Notes under the pieces: generated by a model
The model's input: only the letters and a program-made list of their open reading frames with translations
The model's database searches: none
What the model was told of the DNA's origin: nothing
DNA from: Phycisphaera sp.
GTDB lineage: Bacteria; Planctomycetota; Phycisphaerae; Phycisphaerales; Phycisphaeraceae
Assembly (NCBI GenBank): GCA_016125215.1
Contig: WGMF01000009.1
Location: forward strand, 17,096-81,095
Direction of reading: 5' to 3'
Length of the DNA: 64,000 nucleotides
Part shown: positions 54,675 through 64,000 of the stretch, piece by piece
How positions within the stretch are numbered: position 1 is the stretch's first letter
How the letters are laid out: each line of letters begins with the position of its first letter
Program-made: the position numbers and the translations under genes

Positions 54675-57600
54675 ATGAGCAATACTTGTTGTGTAATCTA
54701 TGATGCTCACATCGGAACTCTCGCCACGGGTGGATGCTTTTTGAGAACCGCACCAATCAAAAGTCAGTTGAAATTTGTCCTTGGTGTGCTCCTGATGGGT
54801 GTCGCATCGGTGGCGTGTGTGTGGTTGCTGGGGGTGTTCTTCAGGCCGAACCTGACCACGGGTGCGCCTCACTACGAACAGTCGGAGATCGACGCCGCGG
54901 TCAAGGCGCGTGACATCAGCTTCGACCCGAACAACCCACTGGTGCTCCACCGTGACGTCGATTACTCGCAGGGCGCATCGTCAACATGGTGGCCCCGGGG
55001 CGAAGCGCCGGTGCTCAAGACGCTCGTCGATGAGGGCAAGCTCCCGCCCGTGGCCCAGCGCGTCGGGCCCGAGCCGATCGTGATGACGCCCGTGGACGGT
55101 GTGCGAAACTACGGCGGGACGTGGATGCGATTGGCCATCAGCCCCAACGATGTGAGCGTCATCACGTGGCGGTTGAGTTACGCTGCGCTGGTCCGTTGGT
55201 CGCCTTACGGTTATCCGATCAAGCCGCACCTGGCCAAGTCGGTCGAAAGCTCACCCGACAAGCGCGTCTGGACGGTCACGCTTCGCAGGGGCATCCGTTG
55301 GAGCGACGGTGAACCGTTCACCGCGGACGACATCATGTATTGGTGGCAAGACGAGGTGCTCGACGAGTCGCTGGGTTCGGGTGATCCGCCGGACTGGATG
55401 AAGACCCAGGGCAAGGCGGGGACCATCGAGAAGATCGACGACTACACGTTGCGCTTCACGTTCCCCGAGCCGCACGGCTTGTTCCTCGAACGGTTGGCCA
55501 AGAACAGCGGTTCGATGCTCACGCCCAGGCACTACAAGATCAAGTACCACCCGACGCTGGGCGACCCGGCTTTCCTCGACGCGGAGATGAAAGCCTTCAG
55601 CCTGCCCAGCCGACAGGCGCTGTACGGCTACATCGGTCACTTCAACAACCCCGAACACCCCCGGCTCTGGCCCTGGATCGCCCGGGAGTTTCGAACCTCG
55701 CCGCCCTATGTCTACTACCGCAATCCTTACTACTACGTTGTCGACGACCGGGGCAACCAACTGCCGTATGTCGACCGCCTCCAGTTCGAAGTCGCCGACG
55801 CCGGCACGATGGCGCTCAAGTTCTCCAAAGGGTACACCTCCATGCAGACGCGCCACGTCCGCTACGAGAACGTGACCGAACTGATGGACCGCCGTAGAGA
55901 ATACGGCACGCGCATCCTCTTCTGGTACCCGGCCTCAAGGAGCAACTGGGTCATCAACCCCAACAACAACCGGGCAGTGCCGGGCAACCCCAGGAGCCTC
56001 GAAGAGTGTCCCGATGAAGCGACCCGCAAGCTGTTCTACAAACAGCAACTGCTCTCGAACAAGGTCTTCCGTCAGGCGCTGTCGCTGGCGATCGACCGGG
56101 CCGAGATCATCAAGGCGGAATACAACAATCAGACGCGCCCGTCGCAGGTCTCACCCGGAGCCGAGTCGCCGTTCCACCACGAGAAACTGGCAAACGCTTT
56201 TATCAAATACGCCCCCGAACGCGCCGGCGCCATGCTCGATTCGATCGGGCTGACGCGGCGCGATATCGAGGGGATGCGGACGTTCCCCGATGGGTCATCG
56301 ATGACATTCTTCCTGGACTTCTCGCCGTTCACCGGCGTGGGGCCGGCTGAATTCATCGTGGATCAATGGGCCGACGTGGGCATCCGACTCGTGGTTCGAG
56401 AGCGCAGCCGAAGCCTGTTCTACAACGAGAAAAACGCCCGTGACTTTGACTTCAATATCTGGTCGGCCGAGAGCGATTTCTTCCCCGTGATCCAGCCCCG
56501 CTACTTTGCCCCGCCCGACACGGAGTCCTTCTGGGCTGTGGGGTGGGGCAGGTGGTATGAACTGGGCGGGTTCTACGATTCACCGCGGAGTAAAGAGATC
56601 AAGTCGGCCATGCAGCCGCCGAAGGACCACCCGATCTACGCCGCCTACGTCGCGCTGGAGAACGCGATGCGGGCGACATCATTGGATGCCCAGGTCGAGG
56701 CCTTCAAGCCCGCGCTCGACATCGCCGCGGAGAACCTCTGGACGATCAACATCAGCGAAGCGCCGCCGCAATTGGTTGTGGTCGCCGATGGGTTCCGCAA
56801 CGTGCCCCACAACGCCCTGTACGCCGCGGAGCTGATGACCCCCGGGAACGCGGGGATCGAGACCTACGCCTTCGAGTCCCCCAAGACGACCCAGGCCACC
56901 GAGCGGGACACACTCGAACAATTACGTGACATCAAGCCGATGCCCCGCGCCGGCGGCACAAGCGATCCTGTTACGACGGTGACCGGTCGTCGGCTAAGTC
57001 AGATCGTCCGTTGGACCGTCATCGGTATTGTCGCGGCGCTGCTGCTCATGGTCGCGGTGAGACATCCTTTCATTGCCCACCGGCTGCTCATCATGGTCCC
57101 GACGCTGCTCGTGATCTCCGTCGTGATCTTCACGATCATCCAACTCCCGCCGGGCGACTTCCTCACCAGCCGAATCATGCAACTGCAGGAGACCGGCGAC
57201 GAGCAGGCCCTGCGGCAGATCATGGACCTGCAGGCGCAGTTTCATTTCGACGAGCCGGTGTTTAAGCGTTACCTGCGATGGATGGGTTTTGAGTGGTTCA
57301 TCACTTTCGACCCGAGTGATGAGGGCCTGCTGCAGGGCAACCTCGGCCGATCCATGGAAACCACGCAGCCCGTGGCGTCGATGGTGGGCGACCGCATCCT
57401 GTTGACCATGGCGATCTCGGCGGGCACGATCCTCTTCACGTGGATGCTGGCAATCCCGATCGGCATCTACTCCGCGGTTCGGCAGTATTCGATCAGCGAT
57501 TACGTCTTCACACTTGTCGGGTTTGTCGGCATGTCGGTGCCGGGGTTCTTACTGGCGCTGGTGCTGGGGGTGATGGCCGACGTCGAGGGCCTCTTCAGCC

Positions 57601-58076
57601 CGCAATACGCGGCGCAGGTCGGCTGGACCTGGGACAAGTTCTTCGATCTGCTTCAACACATCTGGGTGCCGATCATCGTGATGGGCGTCACCGGCACGGC
57701 TGGGATGATCCGCATCATGCGTGCCAACCTCCTCGATGAACTCAAGAAGCCTTACGTCACCACCGCCCGCGCCAAGGGCGTCCGCCCGATCAGGCTCCTG
57801 CTCAAGTACCCCGTGCGCGTCGCGCTCAACCCCTTCATCTCCGGCATCGGCCACATCTTTCCCCAACTCGTCTCCGGTGGCGCGATTGTCGCCATGGTGC
57901 TCAGCCTGCCGACAGTAGGCCCGCTGCTGCTCTCGGCATTGTTCAGTGAAGACATGTACCTCGCGGGCTCGATGCTCATGGTGCTCAGCCTGCTCGGGGT
58001 CTTGGGCACACTCGTGAGCGATTTGCTCCTCCTCTGGCTCGACCCGCGCATCCGTTACGAGAGGGCCGGCGGATGA
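54675..58076 (+). CDS. Fusion protein: extracellular solute-binding protein (family 5) plus DppB-type permease
   Basis: About 1133 aa from ATG 54675; a TTG at 54741 with GGTGG upstream gives a shorter, more basic N-terminus and may be the real start. A membrane anchor (about 33-56, FVLGVLLMGVASVACVWLLG) replaces the usual lipoprotein signal. Residues about 60-750 are a family 5 solute-binding protein (VWTVTLRRGIRWSDGEPFTADD near 195). A second segment near 776-795 leads into a DppB-type permease to the end, with PTLLVISVVIF, PPGDF and the EAA loop TARAKGVRP near 1030. Normally these are two proteins. It would bind an oligosaccharide or peptide and form half of the channel with the next permease; the stop overlaps that gene by 4 bp. 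Confidence 0.88.
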   Translation: MSNTCCVIYDAHIGTLATGGCFLRTAPIKSQLKFVLGVLLMGVASVACVWLLGVFFRPNLTTGAPHYEQSEIDAAVKARDISFDPNNPLVLHRDVDYSQGASSTWWPRGEAPVLKTLVDEGKLPPVAQRVGPEPIVMTPVDGVRNYGGTWMRLAISPNDVSVITWRLSYAALVRWSPYGYPIKPHLAKSVESSPDKRVWTVTLRRGIRWSDGEPFTADDIMYWWQDEVLDESLGSGDPPDWMKTQGKAGTIEKIDDYTLRFTFPEPHGLFLERLAKNSGSMLTPRHYKIKYHPTLGDPAFLDAEMKAFSLPSRQALYGYIGHFNNPEHPRLWPWIAREFRTSPPYVYYRNPYYYVVDDRGNQLPYVDRLQFEVADAGTMALKFSKGYTSMQTRHVRYENVTELMDRRREYGTRILFWYPASRSNWVINPNNNRAVPGNPRSLEECPDEATRKLFYKQQLLSNKVFRQALSLAIDRAEIIKAEYNNQTRPSQVSPGAESPFHHEKLANAFIKYAPERAGAMLDSIGLTRRDIEGMRTFPDGSSMTFFLDFSPFTGVGPAEFIVDQWADVGIRLVVRERSRSLFYNEKNARDFDFNIWSAESDFFPVIQPRYFAPPDTESFWAVGWGRWYELGGFYDSPRSKEIKSAMQPPKDHPIYAAYVALENAMRATSLDAQVEAFKPALDIAAENLWTINISEAPPQLVVVADGFRNVPHNALYAAELMTPGNAGIETYAFESPKTTQATERDTLEQLRDIKPMPRAGGTSDPVTTVTGRRLSQIVRWTVIGIVAALLLMVAVRHPFIAHRLLIMVPTLLVISVVIFTIIQLPPGDFLTSRIMQLQETGDEQALRQIMDLQAQFHFDEPVFKRYLRWMGFEWFITFDPSDEGLLQGNLGRSMETTQPVASMVGDRILLTMAISAGTILFTWMLAIPIGIYSAVRQYSISDYVFTLVGFVGMSVPGFLLALVLGVMADVEGLFSPQYAAQVGWTWDKFFDLLQHIWVPIIVMGVTGTAGMIRIMRANLLDELKKPYVTTARAKGVRPIRLLLKYPVRVALNPFISGIGHIFPQLVSGGAIVAMVLSLPTVGPLLLSALFSEDMYLAGSMLMVLSLLGVLGTLVSDLLLLWLDPRIRYERAGG

Positions 58077-59242
58077 GCCAGACGCCAACAACAATCAAAG
58101 CCGACGCCCCCACAGCGCCCAAGCGCGACAAGGGCGCGATGTCGCAGTGGCAGTTGATCCGCCTCAACTTTTCCAAGCACAAGCTCGCGCTGGTGTCGTT
58201 GCTCTTCCTGATCTTCCTCTACGGCGTGGCGGTCTTCGCGGAACTCTTCGCTCTGCAGGACCCCAACCTGCGTAATGTCAATTACGCCTTCTGCCCGCCG
58301 CAGACCCTTCGATTCAATCTCGAGCACGGTCTGCACGTTCTGGCCATGAAGCAGGAGACCGACCCGATCACCTTCCGAAAAGCCTACATCGAAAAGCCCG
58401 ACGCGGTGGTCGAGCTGTCACTCTTTGCGCCGAGTCAAAAGAGCTTCCATCTCTGGGGCCTGGTCCCGATGCACAGGCGGATCGTCGGCGTCGACCGGGA
58501 GGCCTGGACGCATGATTACGCTGAAAAATTCAACGATCTGATGCCCACCGCTTACCTCCTGGGCGCGGACAAGTACGGACGCGACATTTTCAGCCGAATG
58601 ATCTACGGCTCACGCATTTCCCTGTCGGTCGGGCTGATCGGGATTGCGTTTACCTTCGTCCTCGGCATGACAATCGGCGGCGTCTCCGGTTACGTCGGCG
58701 GGTGGACCGACATCTTCATCCAGCGCGTGATCGAGGTGCTCCAGTCGTTCCCACAGTTGCCGTTGTGGATCGCCCTGGCGGCGATCCTGCCTGACGACTG
58801 GTCGGCGCTGCGTGGCTATTTTGCGATTACGATTCTCCTGAGCCTGCTCAACTGGACGGGGTTGGCCAGGGTGGTGCGGGGCAAGATCCTGAGCCTGCGT
58901 GAGGAGGACTACGCGGTGGCGGCAAGGCTGCTCGGGGCCGGCCACGGGCGTGTGCTCTTTCGGCACCTGATCCCCGGGTTTGCCAGCCACATCATCGTCG
59001 CGCTGACATTGAGCATCCCGGCGATGATCCTCGGTGAGACGAGCCTGAGTTTTCTGGGTCTGGGCCTGCGTCCGCCGATCGTGAGCTGGGGCGTGATGCT
59101 GCAGGACTGCCTGGATGTCAAAGCGGTACGATACTACCCGTGGCTGCTCTCGCCTGTGTTTTTCATCGTCGCCACCGTGTTGAGCTACAACTTCATGGGC
59201 GACGGACTGCGCGACGCGGCCGACCCTTACAGTTCGAGGTGA
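58073..59242 (+). CDS. DppC/OppC-type ABC transporter permease
   Basis: A 389-aa permease. The first membrane segment is at about 36-57 (LALVSLLFLIFLYGVAVFAEL), then a large extracytoplasmic loop of about 100 residues, longer than usual for DppC. The family signature LGADKYGRDIFSRMIYGSRISL follows near 162-183, with five further segments. The cytoplasmic EAA-type loop is near residues 280-300 (VAARLLGAGHGRVLFRHLIP), which contacts the ATPases. It forms the channel with the permease half of the upstream fusion. The start overlaps the fusion stop (ATGA). The next gene begins only 2 bp after its stop, so the operon is tight. Confidence 0.93.
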   Translation: MSQTPTTIKADAPTAPKRDKGAMSQWQLIRLNFSKHKLALVSLLFLIFLYGVAVFAELFALQDPNLRNVNYAFCPPQTLRFNLEHGLHVLAMKQETDPITFRKAYIEKPDAVVELSLFAPSQKSFHLWGLVPMHRRIVGVDREAWTHDYAEKFNDLMPTAYLLGADKYGRDIFSRMIYGSRISLSVGLIGIAFTFVLGMTIGGVSGYVGGWTDIFIQRVIEVLQSFPQLPLWIALAAILPDDWSALRGYFAITILLSLLNWTGLARVVRGKILSLREEDYAVAARLLGAGHGRVLFRHLIPGFASHIIVALTLSIPAMILGETSLSFLGLGLRPPIVSWGVMLQDCLDVKAVRYYPWLLSPVFFIVATVLSYNFMGDGLRDAADPYSSR

Positions 59243-59244
59243 TC

Positions 59245-60332
<1,088 letters not shown>

Positions 60333-60336
<4 letters not shown>

Positions 60337-61340
60337 AAAACGCGATCACGCCCATTCCGACCGATGAACCGATCCTCCGGGTCCATGACCTGTGCAAGTA
60401 TTACCCGATCTACTCCAAGGGCCTTGTGAAACGCAAGTCGGGCGAGGTGCGTGCGTGCCACAAGGTGACGTTCGACCTACGACCGGGCGAGACGCTTGGG
60501 CTTGTGGGCGAATCGGGCAGCGGCAAGACGACAACGGGCCGGGCGATCCTCCGCGCGATCACCCCGACCAGCGGGAGCGTGCTCTTTCACCACAACGGGA
60601 AGACCGTGGACCTTGCCAGAATGCCCGCCGGTGAACTCAAGCCGTTGCGTCAGAAGATGCAGATGATTTTCCAGGACCCGTTCGGCTCGCTCAACCCGCG
60701 CATGACCGTGCAACAGATCGTGGCTGAGCCGCTGCGCATCCACCGCTTGGCCAAAGGTTCGGAGCTTGACGACCGCGTGGTCCAGATGCTCGAGCGAGTC
60801 GGCGTTCGGCCCGAATACCGTACGAGGTACCCCCACGCCTTCAGTGGCGGGCAGCGGCAGCGCATCGGTATCGCCCGCGCCTTGGTCATGCAGCCGAGCC
60901 TGATCGTGTGTGACGAGGCCGTCTCCGCGCTGGATGTCTCGGTGCAGGCGCAGGTGGTGAACCTGTTAGCGGAGTTGCAGCAGGAGTTCGGGTTGACTTA
61001 CCTGTTCATCGCGCACGACCTGTCGGTGGTCAAACACATCTGCGACCGCGTCGCGGTGATGTACGCCGGGAGGATTGTGGAACTTGCCGACACGGAGCAA
61101 CTCTTTGGCGATCCCAAGCACCCCTACACCAAGGCGCTGCTCAGTGCCGTGCCGCAGCCGGACCCCGACGTGCCGATGAACTTCGAGCTCGGGGGCGAGG
61201 TGGCGGACTTGACCCGGCTCCCGCCCGGTTGTGCGTTTGCCCCGCGCTGCGGTGAGTGCATGGACGTTTGCCGAGAGAAGACGCCGCAGCTCTTGACCCA
61301 CGAGGGGCGGCACGTGGCGTGTCATCTATACGAAGGTTAA
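60333..61340 (+). CDS. DppF/OppF-type ABC transporter ATPase
   Basis: A 335-aa ATPase that starts by ATGA overlap with the previous gene. Walker A is GESGSGKTT near 58-66, QDPFGSLNPRMTV follows near 112, the signature is SGGQRQR near 172 and Walker B LIVCDEAVSALD near 189. The H-loop is in FIAHDLSVVKH near 224. The subfamily tail HPYTKALLSAVPQPDP and a Cys cluster (CAFAPRCGECMDVC) close the protein. Last gene of the transporter operon, which has only this one binding protein. There is no terminator on the plus strand immediately after it. Confidence 0.94.
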
Positions 61341-61423
61341 GCACCCGGCTATACACGGGGCGTCGGCGATTGATTGACCCTCGACGCACCGGTCGTCGCG
61401 TCGCTTGCCCGGGGCATAAAAAA

Positions 61424-61445
61424 AGCCCCGCGCGCTGGCGGGGCT
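61424..61445 (-). terminator. Rho-independent terminator of the esterase gene
   Basis: AGCCCCGC (61424-61431) pairs with GCGGGGCT (61438-61445) across a 6-nt loop. On the minus strand the stem is followed by a run of seven T residues, the classic intrinsic terminator, 31 bp after the esterase stop. On the plus strand no T-run follows, so it serves the minus-strand gene; the convergent transporter operon might still be slowed by the hairpin. Confidence 0.85.
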
Positions 61446-61476
61446 GTGTGGTGAGATTGGATAGACGGCGTTAGGC

Positions 61477-62565
61477 TTACTTGCCCTCTTTGAGCAGCTT
61501 GACCATCGCCTCGCCCATGGCCAGGCCGACGTTCATGTAGGTCTTGGCGTTGCCGCCGTAGTGGGCGTTGGAGGCGCTGCCCATGGAGAGCGGGTGGGTG
61601 TAGACGGTGGCGACGCTGCCCTTGAGATCGGGGTGCTTGGCCGGGTCGCTGATGGCCATCATGGCGTCGAGGAGGGTCTTTTCATTGCCGGGCTTCTCGT
61701 CCTTGGCGGTCTGGCCGAGCGTGGCACAGACGAACTTGGCGTTGGGGGCGTTGAACTCTTTACGCAGCGCAGCGATGAGGTTGACGAGGTTTTCTTCGTA
61801 CTTGGAAGAGAGGCCCGCGTCGTAGCGGTCCTTGTCGCCCTGCCACCAGAGGAAGCCGGCCACTTCGTACTTGGTTGCGCCGGGGTAGTACTTGTCGAGG
61901 TTGTCGAGGACTTCATGGGCACGGGCGACGTCACCGGCATACTGGATACCCGCGGTCCATCCGATGGGCTTGGGGTCGGTGCCTTTTTCCCACTTCATCG
62001 GGCTTTGGCCGAAGCCGGCGTAGACGTAGGTCTTGCCGTCCTTGGGGTCTTTGAATTCGAAAGACTTGGAACCCGGGGGCAGCAGGTCCCATCCGAGGCT
62101 GCGGTTGCCGATGGAGCTCTTGAGGATGAGCACGGGGGCGTCGAGGGCGGTACCGAGCTCTTGGCCGATGCCGATCTCGATGCCGATACCCTTGCCCGAG
62201 ACGGTCAGCCAGTCGTTGCGCTTGATGCCGCCCTTGCCGGTCGGCCCGCCGCTGCCCTGGGTGTGGACGTTGCGGACGTCCTTGCGGACGGTCCAGTTGC
62301 CTGAATCATCGACCATAAACGGGTAGAGGCCTTCGGACTTGACCGCGTGCTCGAGCGAGCCGTCTTTGTCCGCAGGTCCGACGTGACCCATTTCGAGCGT
62401 GTTGGACTGGCCCATGATGATGAAGACCTGCACGGGCTTGGACATGTCAGCGGGTTTGCCGTCGGGCTTGGGGAGGTCGGCACCGGGCTGGGCCGCCATC
62501 ACGGCCGGGGTGCCCGCGAGCAAGAGGCCCACAAGGCCGGCTGCGAGTTTCGTTCTGTGAATCAT
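61477..62565 (-). CDS. Secreted SASA/DUF303-type carbohydrate esterase
   Basis: A 362-aa protein whose start ATG 62565 is supported by AGGAGA six bases upstream. The signal peptide is MIHRTKLAAGLVGLLLAGTP, cleaved near VMAAQ. The catalytic blocks are IIMGQSNTLEMG with the nucleophile Ser near residue 53, FLWWQGDKDRY near 240, and SNAHYGGN near 336, which holds the catalytic His; the usual Asp-x-x-His is altered. The protein is smaller than the other SASA esterases and resembles DUF303-type acetylesterases of planctomycetes. Single gene with its own promoter region and terminator, between the transporter operon and the prepilin gene, so its link with the glycan cluster is only probable. Confidence 0.85.
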   Translation of the reverse strand: MIHRTKLAAGLVGLLLAGTPAVMAAQPGADLPKPDGKPADMSKPVQVFIIMGQSNTLEMGHVGPADKDGSLEHAVKSEGLYPFMVDDSGNWTVRKDVRNVHTQGSGGPTGKGGIKRNDWLTVSGKGIGIEIGIGQELGTALDAPVLILKSSIGNRSLGWDLLPPGSKSFEFKDPKDGKTYVYAGFGQSPMKWEKGTDPKPIGWTAGIQYAGDVARAHEVLDNLDKYYPGATKYEVAGFLWWQGDKDRYDAGLSSKYEENLVNLIAALRKEFNAPNAKFVCATLGQTAKDEKPGNEKTLLDAMMAISDPAKHPDLKGSVATVYTHPLSMGSASNAHYGGNAKTYMNVGLAMGEAMVKLLKEGK

Positions 62566-62928
62566 GATGTCTCCTAAGGTTAGAAACGGGGGTGACGGGG
62601 ATTGACAGGGAACGCTCCCTGAATCAAACGGGACATGGGGGGTGCGGGTGAGCGACCCGTGTCCTTTATTCTACGTATAACGCCCGTGGAGGGTTTCTTA
62701 TGCGTCCAAGCGGCGCTACCCCGGTACGCCAGAATCCCGATAGCATCACCCCGGGCCCCACATCGGTAAACACGGTGTGCCACGCAACAACGTGACGTTC
62801 GGTTGTTACACCTGCCCAAAGGACGTGCAGCACCGCAATCGATGTCAAGCGGGCGGAATGTGTTGCGCTGTAAGCAGGCAACGATAAAGTCACAGCCGGT
62901 TATTGCTTGCCTCAACAAAACGAGCTAT
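62566..62928. other. Intergenic region without a supported gene
   Basis: This 363-bp stretch between the esterase start and the prepilin stop holds the esterase ribosome-binding site and presumably its promoter. A 112-codon frame on the minus strand (62580-62918) has no recognisable domain. An imperfect inverted repeat near 62872-62916 has a loop of over 20 nt and no T-run, so it is not a good terminator. I see nothing else. Confidence 0.5.
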
Positions 62929-63780
62929 TTAATACCAGTCCGGTGTACCGTCGTCACCCATGAGCAGGCTCAGGCCCTCATCGTATTTTGCCTGACCGTA
63001 GGCCGTCTTGTACCACGACGAGGGGTCCGCATCGAACTCGGCGCGGAGTGCGACCACCTCGGGTGAGACCACGGTGTGTACGCTCGTGTCGCCCCACATG
63101 ACAGGCCACCGGTCGATGTGGGCCGTGGTCAGCGACATGGGGTTGGACAGGAAACTGTAAGAGCACACCCCGAGCATCATGTCGGTTGGCTTGACGGACT
63201 GGCTGATGTTTCGCCACAGTCGATCGTGGACGACATTATCCCGCATGAGGTTGTGGTCATAGCCTGCCCAGATGGCTGGGCCGTAGTCCGGCGTGTATGA
63301 CGGGAACGAGCCTCCGTAGAGGTAAGGTTCTCTGGTCAGGGGTCTGTATGTCTGGCTGGGGCAGTACACCAATTTCCCGCTGGGATCGCCCAGGTAGCCA
63401 TTGGTGTAGAGGATGCCGAGGTTGGCGCGGTAGGACTGGTTGATGGGCCAGGTGTAATCCTTGTTGCCGGTGTTCTGGAAGATGAACTGTGCCGACCGGA
63501 AGAACTGGCCCAGTCCCCAGCGGTCGCCGGGGTCGTCGGGGTTGCTCGGGTCGCTGTTGAGGTGGTGCCGGATCTTCGGCAGGTAGCCTTTGTAGTCCGA
63601 CGCAAACACCATGGTCGCAATACCCTGCTGGCGGAGATGGTTGGAGCAGACGGAGATGCGGGCTGTCTCCCTTGCTTTACCCAGGGCCGGCAGCAGCACC
63701 GAGACCAGCGCGGCGATAATCGCAATCACAACGAGAAGTTCGATGAGCGTGAAACCATGTAGGGGCCTGGGGCGGCACAA
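62929..63780 (-). CDS. Type II secretion/type IV pilin-like protein with prepilin leader
   Basis: A prepilin-like protein of 283 aa if it starts at TTG 63780, giving the short basic leader MCRPRPLHG before the cleavage site G|FTLIE, the methylated Phe and the hydrophobic helix [16 protein letters not shown]. The open frame continues upstream to 63975, but that part overlaps the transposase gene and is not pilin-like. The closest ATG, at 63793, is in another frame. The globular part has pilin-like Tyr- and Trp-rich loops and ends with a MGDDGTPDW segment in the place where DUF1559-type prepilins carry a GDG or DG motif; this one is not a canonical DUF1559 member. These proteins are abundant in planctomycetes and Lentisphaerota. 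The role is unknown. Confidence 0.7.
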   Translation of the reverse strand: MCRPRPLHGFTLIELLVVIAIIAALVSVLLPALGKARETARISVCSNHLRQQGIATMVFASDYKGYLPKIRHHLNSDPSNPDDPGDRWGLGQFFRSAQFIFQNTGNKDYTWPINQSYRANLGILYTNGYLGDPSGKLVYCPSQTYRPLTREPYLYGGSFPSYTPDYGPAIWAGYDHNLMRDNVVHDRLWRNISQSVKPTDMMLGVCSYSFLSNPMSLTTAHIDRWPVMWGDTSVHTVVSPEVVALRAEFDADPSSWYKTAYGQAKYDEGLSLLMGDDGTPDWY

Positions 63781-63839
63781 TGAACGCTTGGGTTCATGGG
63801 TACGGCGTTGGGCTTGTGGCCCACGCGAAGGTCGCTTCG
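63781..63839. other. Three consecutive short hairpins upstream of the IS110 transposase (candidate bridge-RNA or left-end structure)
   Basis: Three perfect inverted repeats follow one another: TGAAC/GTTCA (63781-63785 with 63792-63796), TGGGC/GCCCA (63809-63813 with 63819-63823), and CGAAG/CTTCG (63826-63830 with 63835-63839). They fill the 94 bp between the prepilin start and the transposase start. IS110-group elements encode their bridge RNA in the noncoding left end before the transposase, usually longer than this, so only a part could be here. Confidence 0.35.
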
Positions 63840-63873
63840 AGCGACGGACGTGCTCACCCGCAACAGCCCCCAC

Positions 63874-64000
63874 ATGGAGAACACCATCATGGCTTACATC
63901 GCCCGCCCGATCAACGACCGACTGTGCGTCGGCATCGACCTGCACAAGGACTCGCTCTTTGTCGTCACACTCCAACCGGCGACCGGCGAGGTGCGTGAAC
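63874..64000 (+). mobile_element. IS110-family transposase, N-terminus (partial, runs off window)
   Basis: From ATG 63874 the frame is open to base 64000 (42 codons). The segment [14 protein letters not shown] near residues 18-31 matches the first catalytic Asp of the DEDD (RuvC-like) domain of IS110 transposases, usually written GIDxHK, followed by the ATGEV turn. Only the N-terminus is visible, so the group (IS110 or IS1111) and integrity cannot be judged. An internal ATG at 63889 is an alternative start. The insertion is adjacent to the 5' end of the prepilin gene, which has an unusual start codon. Confidence 0.75.

Noticed and set aside
59140..59244. ATG 59140 as the start of the first ATPase
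   Set aside because: Would overlap the permease gene by about 100 bp with Arg-rich, non-family sequence; GTG 59245 follows the permease stop directly.
62872..62916. Inverted repeat after the prepilin stop as a terminator
   Set aside because: Loop of more than 20 nt and no T-run; much weaker than the terminator at 61424-61445.
62580..62918. 112-codon minus-strand frame between esterase and prepilin
   Set aside because: No domain, no ribosome-binding site, and it would lie over the esterase promoter region.
63781..63975. Extension of the prepilin frame to 63975
   Set aside because: Overlaps the transposase on the other strand, is not pilin-like, and gives an overlong leader before the GFTLIE site.

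Overview
The window is high-GC DNA and looks like part of a Planctomycetota chromosome, probably Phycisphaerae-like or a close PVC relative. The evidence is five type I sulfatases, many glycosidases of fucose- and rhamnose-releasing families, a DUF6785/DUF6784-type membrane protein, a type II secretion prepilin, and no SusC/SusD pair or transcription factor. There are no rRNA or tRNA genes and no CRISPR array. Family names were assigned by recognising motifs by eye; no database search was run.

Bases 1-54514 hold thirty genes, all on the minus strand, with gaps of 5 to about 200 bp and several ATGA overlaps. Listed along the window (transcription runs right to left) they are: a heparinase II/III-like protein (cut by the window edge), a polytopic membrane protein, GH95, two sulfatases, an SASA esterase, GH78, GH29, a beta-helix (GH141-like) protein with a PDZ domain, an FAD oxidoreductase, a GH63-like glycosidase, an M60-like metallopeptidase, a second GH78-like rhamnosidase, a sulfatase, GH20, two GH101-like paralogues flanking a metallophosphoesterase, an SGNH hydrolase, a DUF5703 protein, GH42, two more sulfatases, an acetylesterase, a secreted TIM-barrel protein, a PDZ/HEAT protein, an M28 peptidase, a tandem esterase, GH2 and a second GH95.

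A divergent region near 54515-54740 separates this block from a plus-strand peptide/nickel-type (Opp/Dpp) ABC transporter operon (54675-61340). Its first gene is unusual: one polypeptide of about 1130 aa carries both the solute-binding protein and a DppB-type permease. A second permease and two ATPases follow, joined by ATGA overlaps or a 2-bp gap. Next come a convergent SASA-type esterase with a clear intrinsic terminator, a prepilin gene with a probable TTG start, and at the right edge the N-terminus of an IS110-family transposase preceded by three short hairpins.

The genes read together as a catabolic system for a fucose-rich, sulfated and O-acetylated glycan. Four probable fucosidases of three families, five sulfatases and four SASA esterases fit fucoidan or a similar algal polysaccharide. 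The M60-like peptidase, GH101-like pair, GH20 and galactosidases would also fit a sulfated O-glycoprotein or mucin-like substrate. Most glycosidases and all sulfatases lack signal peptides, whereas the beta-helix, M60, esterase and PDZ proteins have them. This suggests limited trimming outside the cytoplasm, uptake through the ABC transporter and/or the DUF6785-type protein, and completion of breakdown inside the cell.
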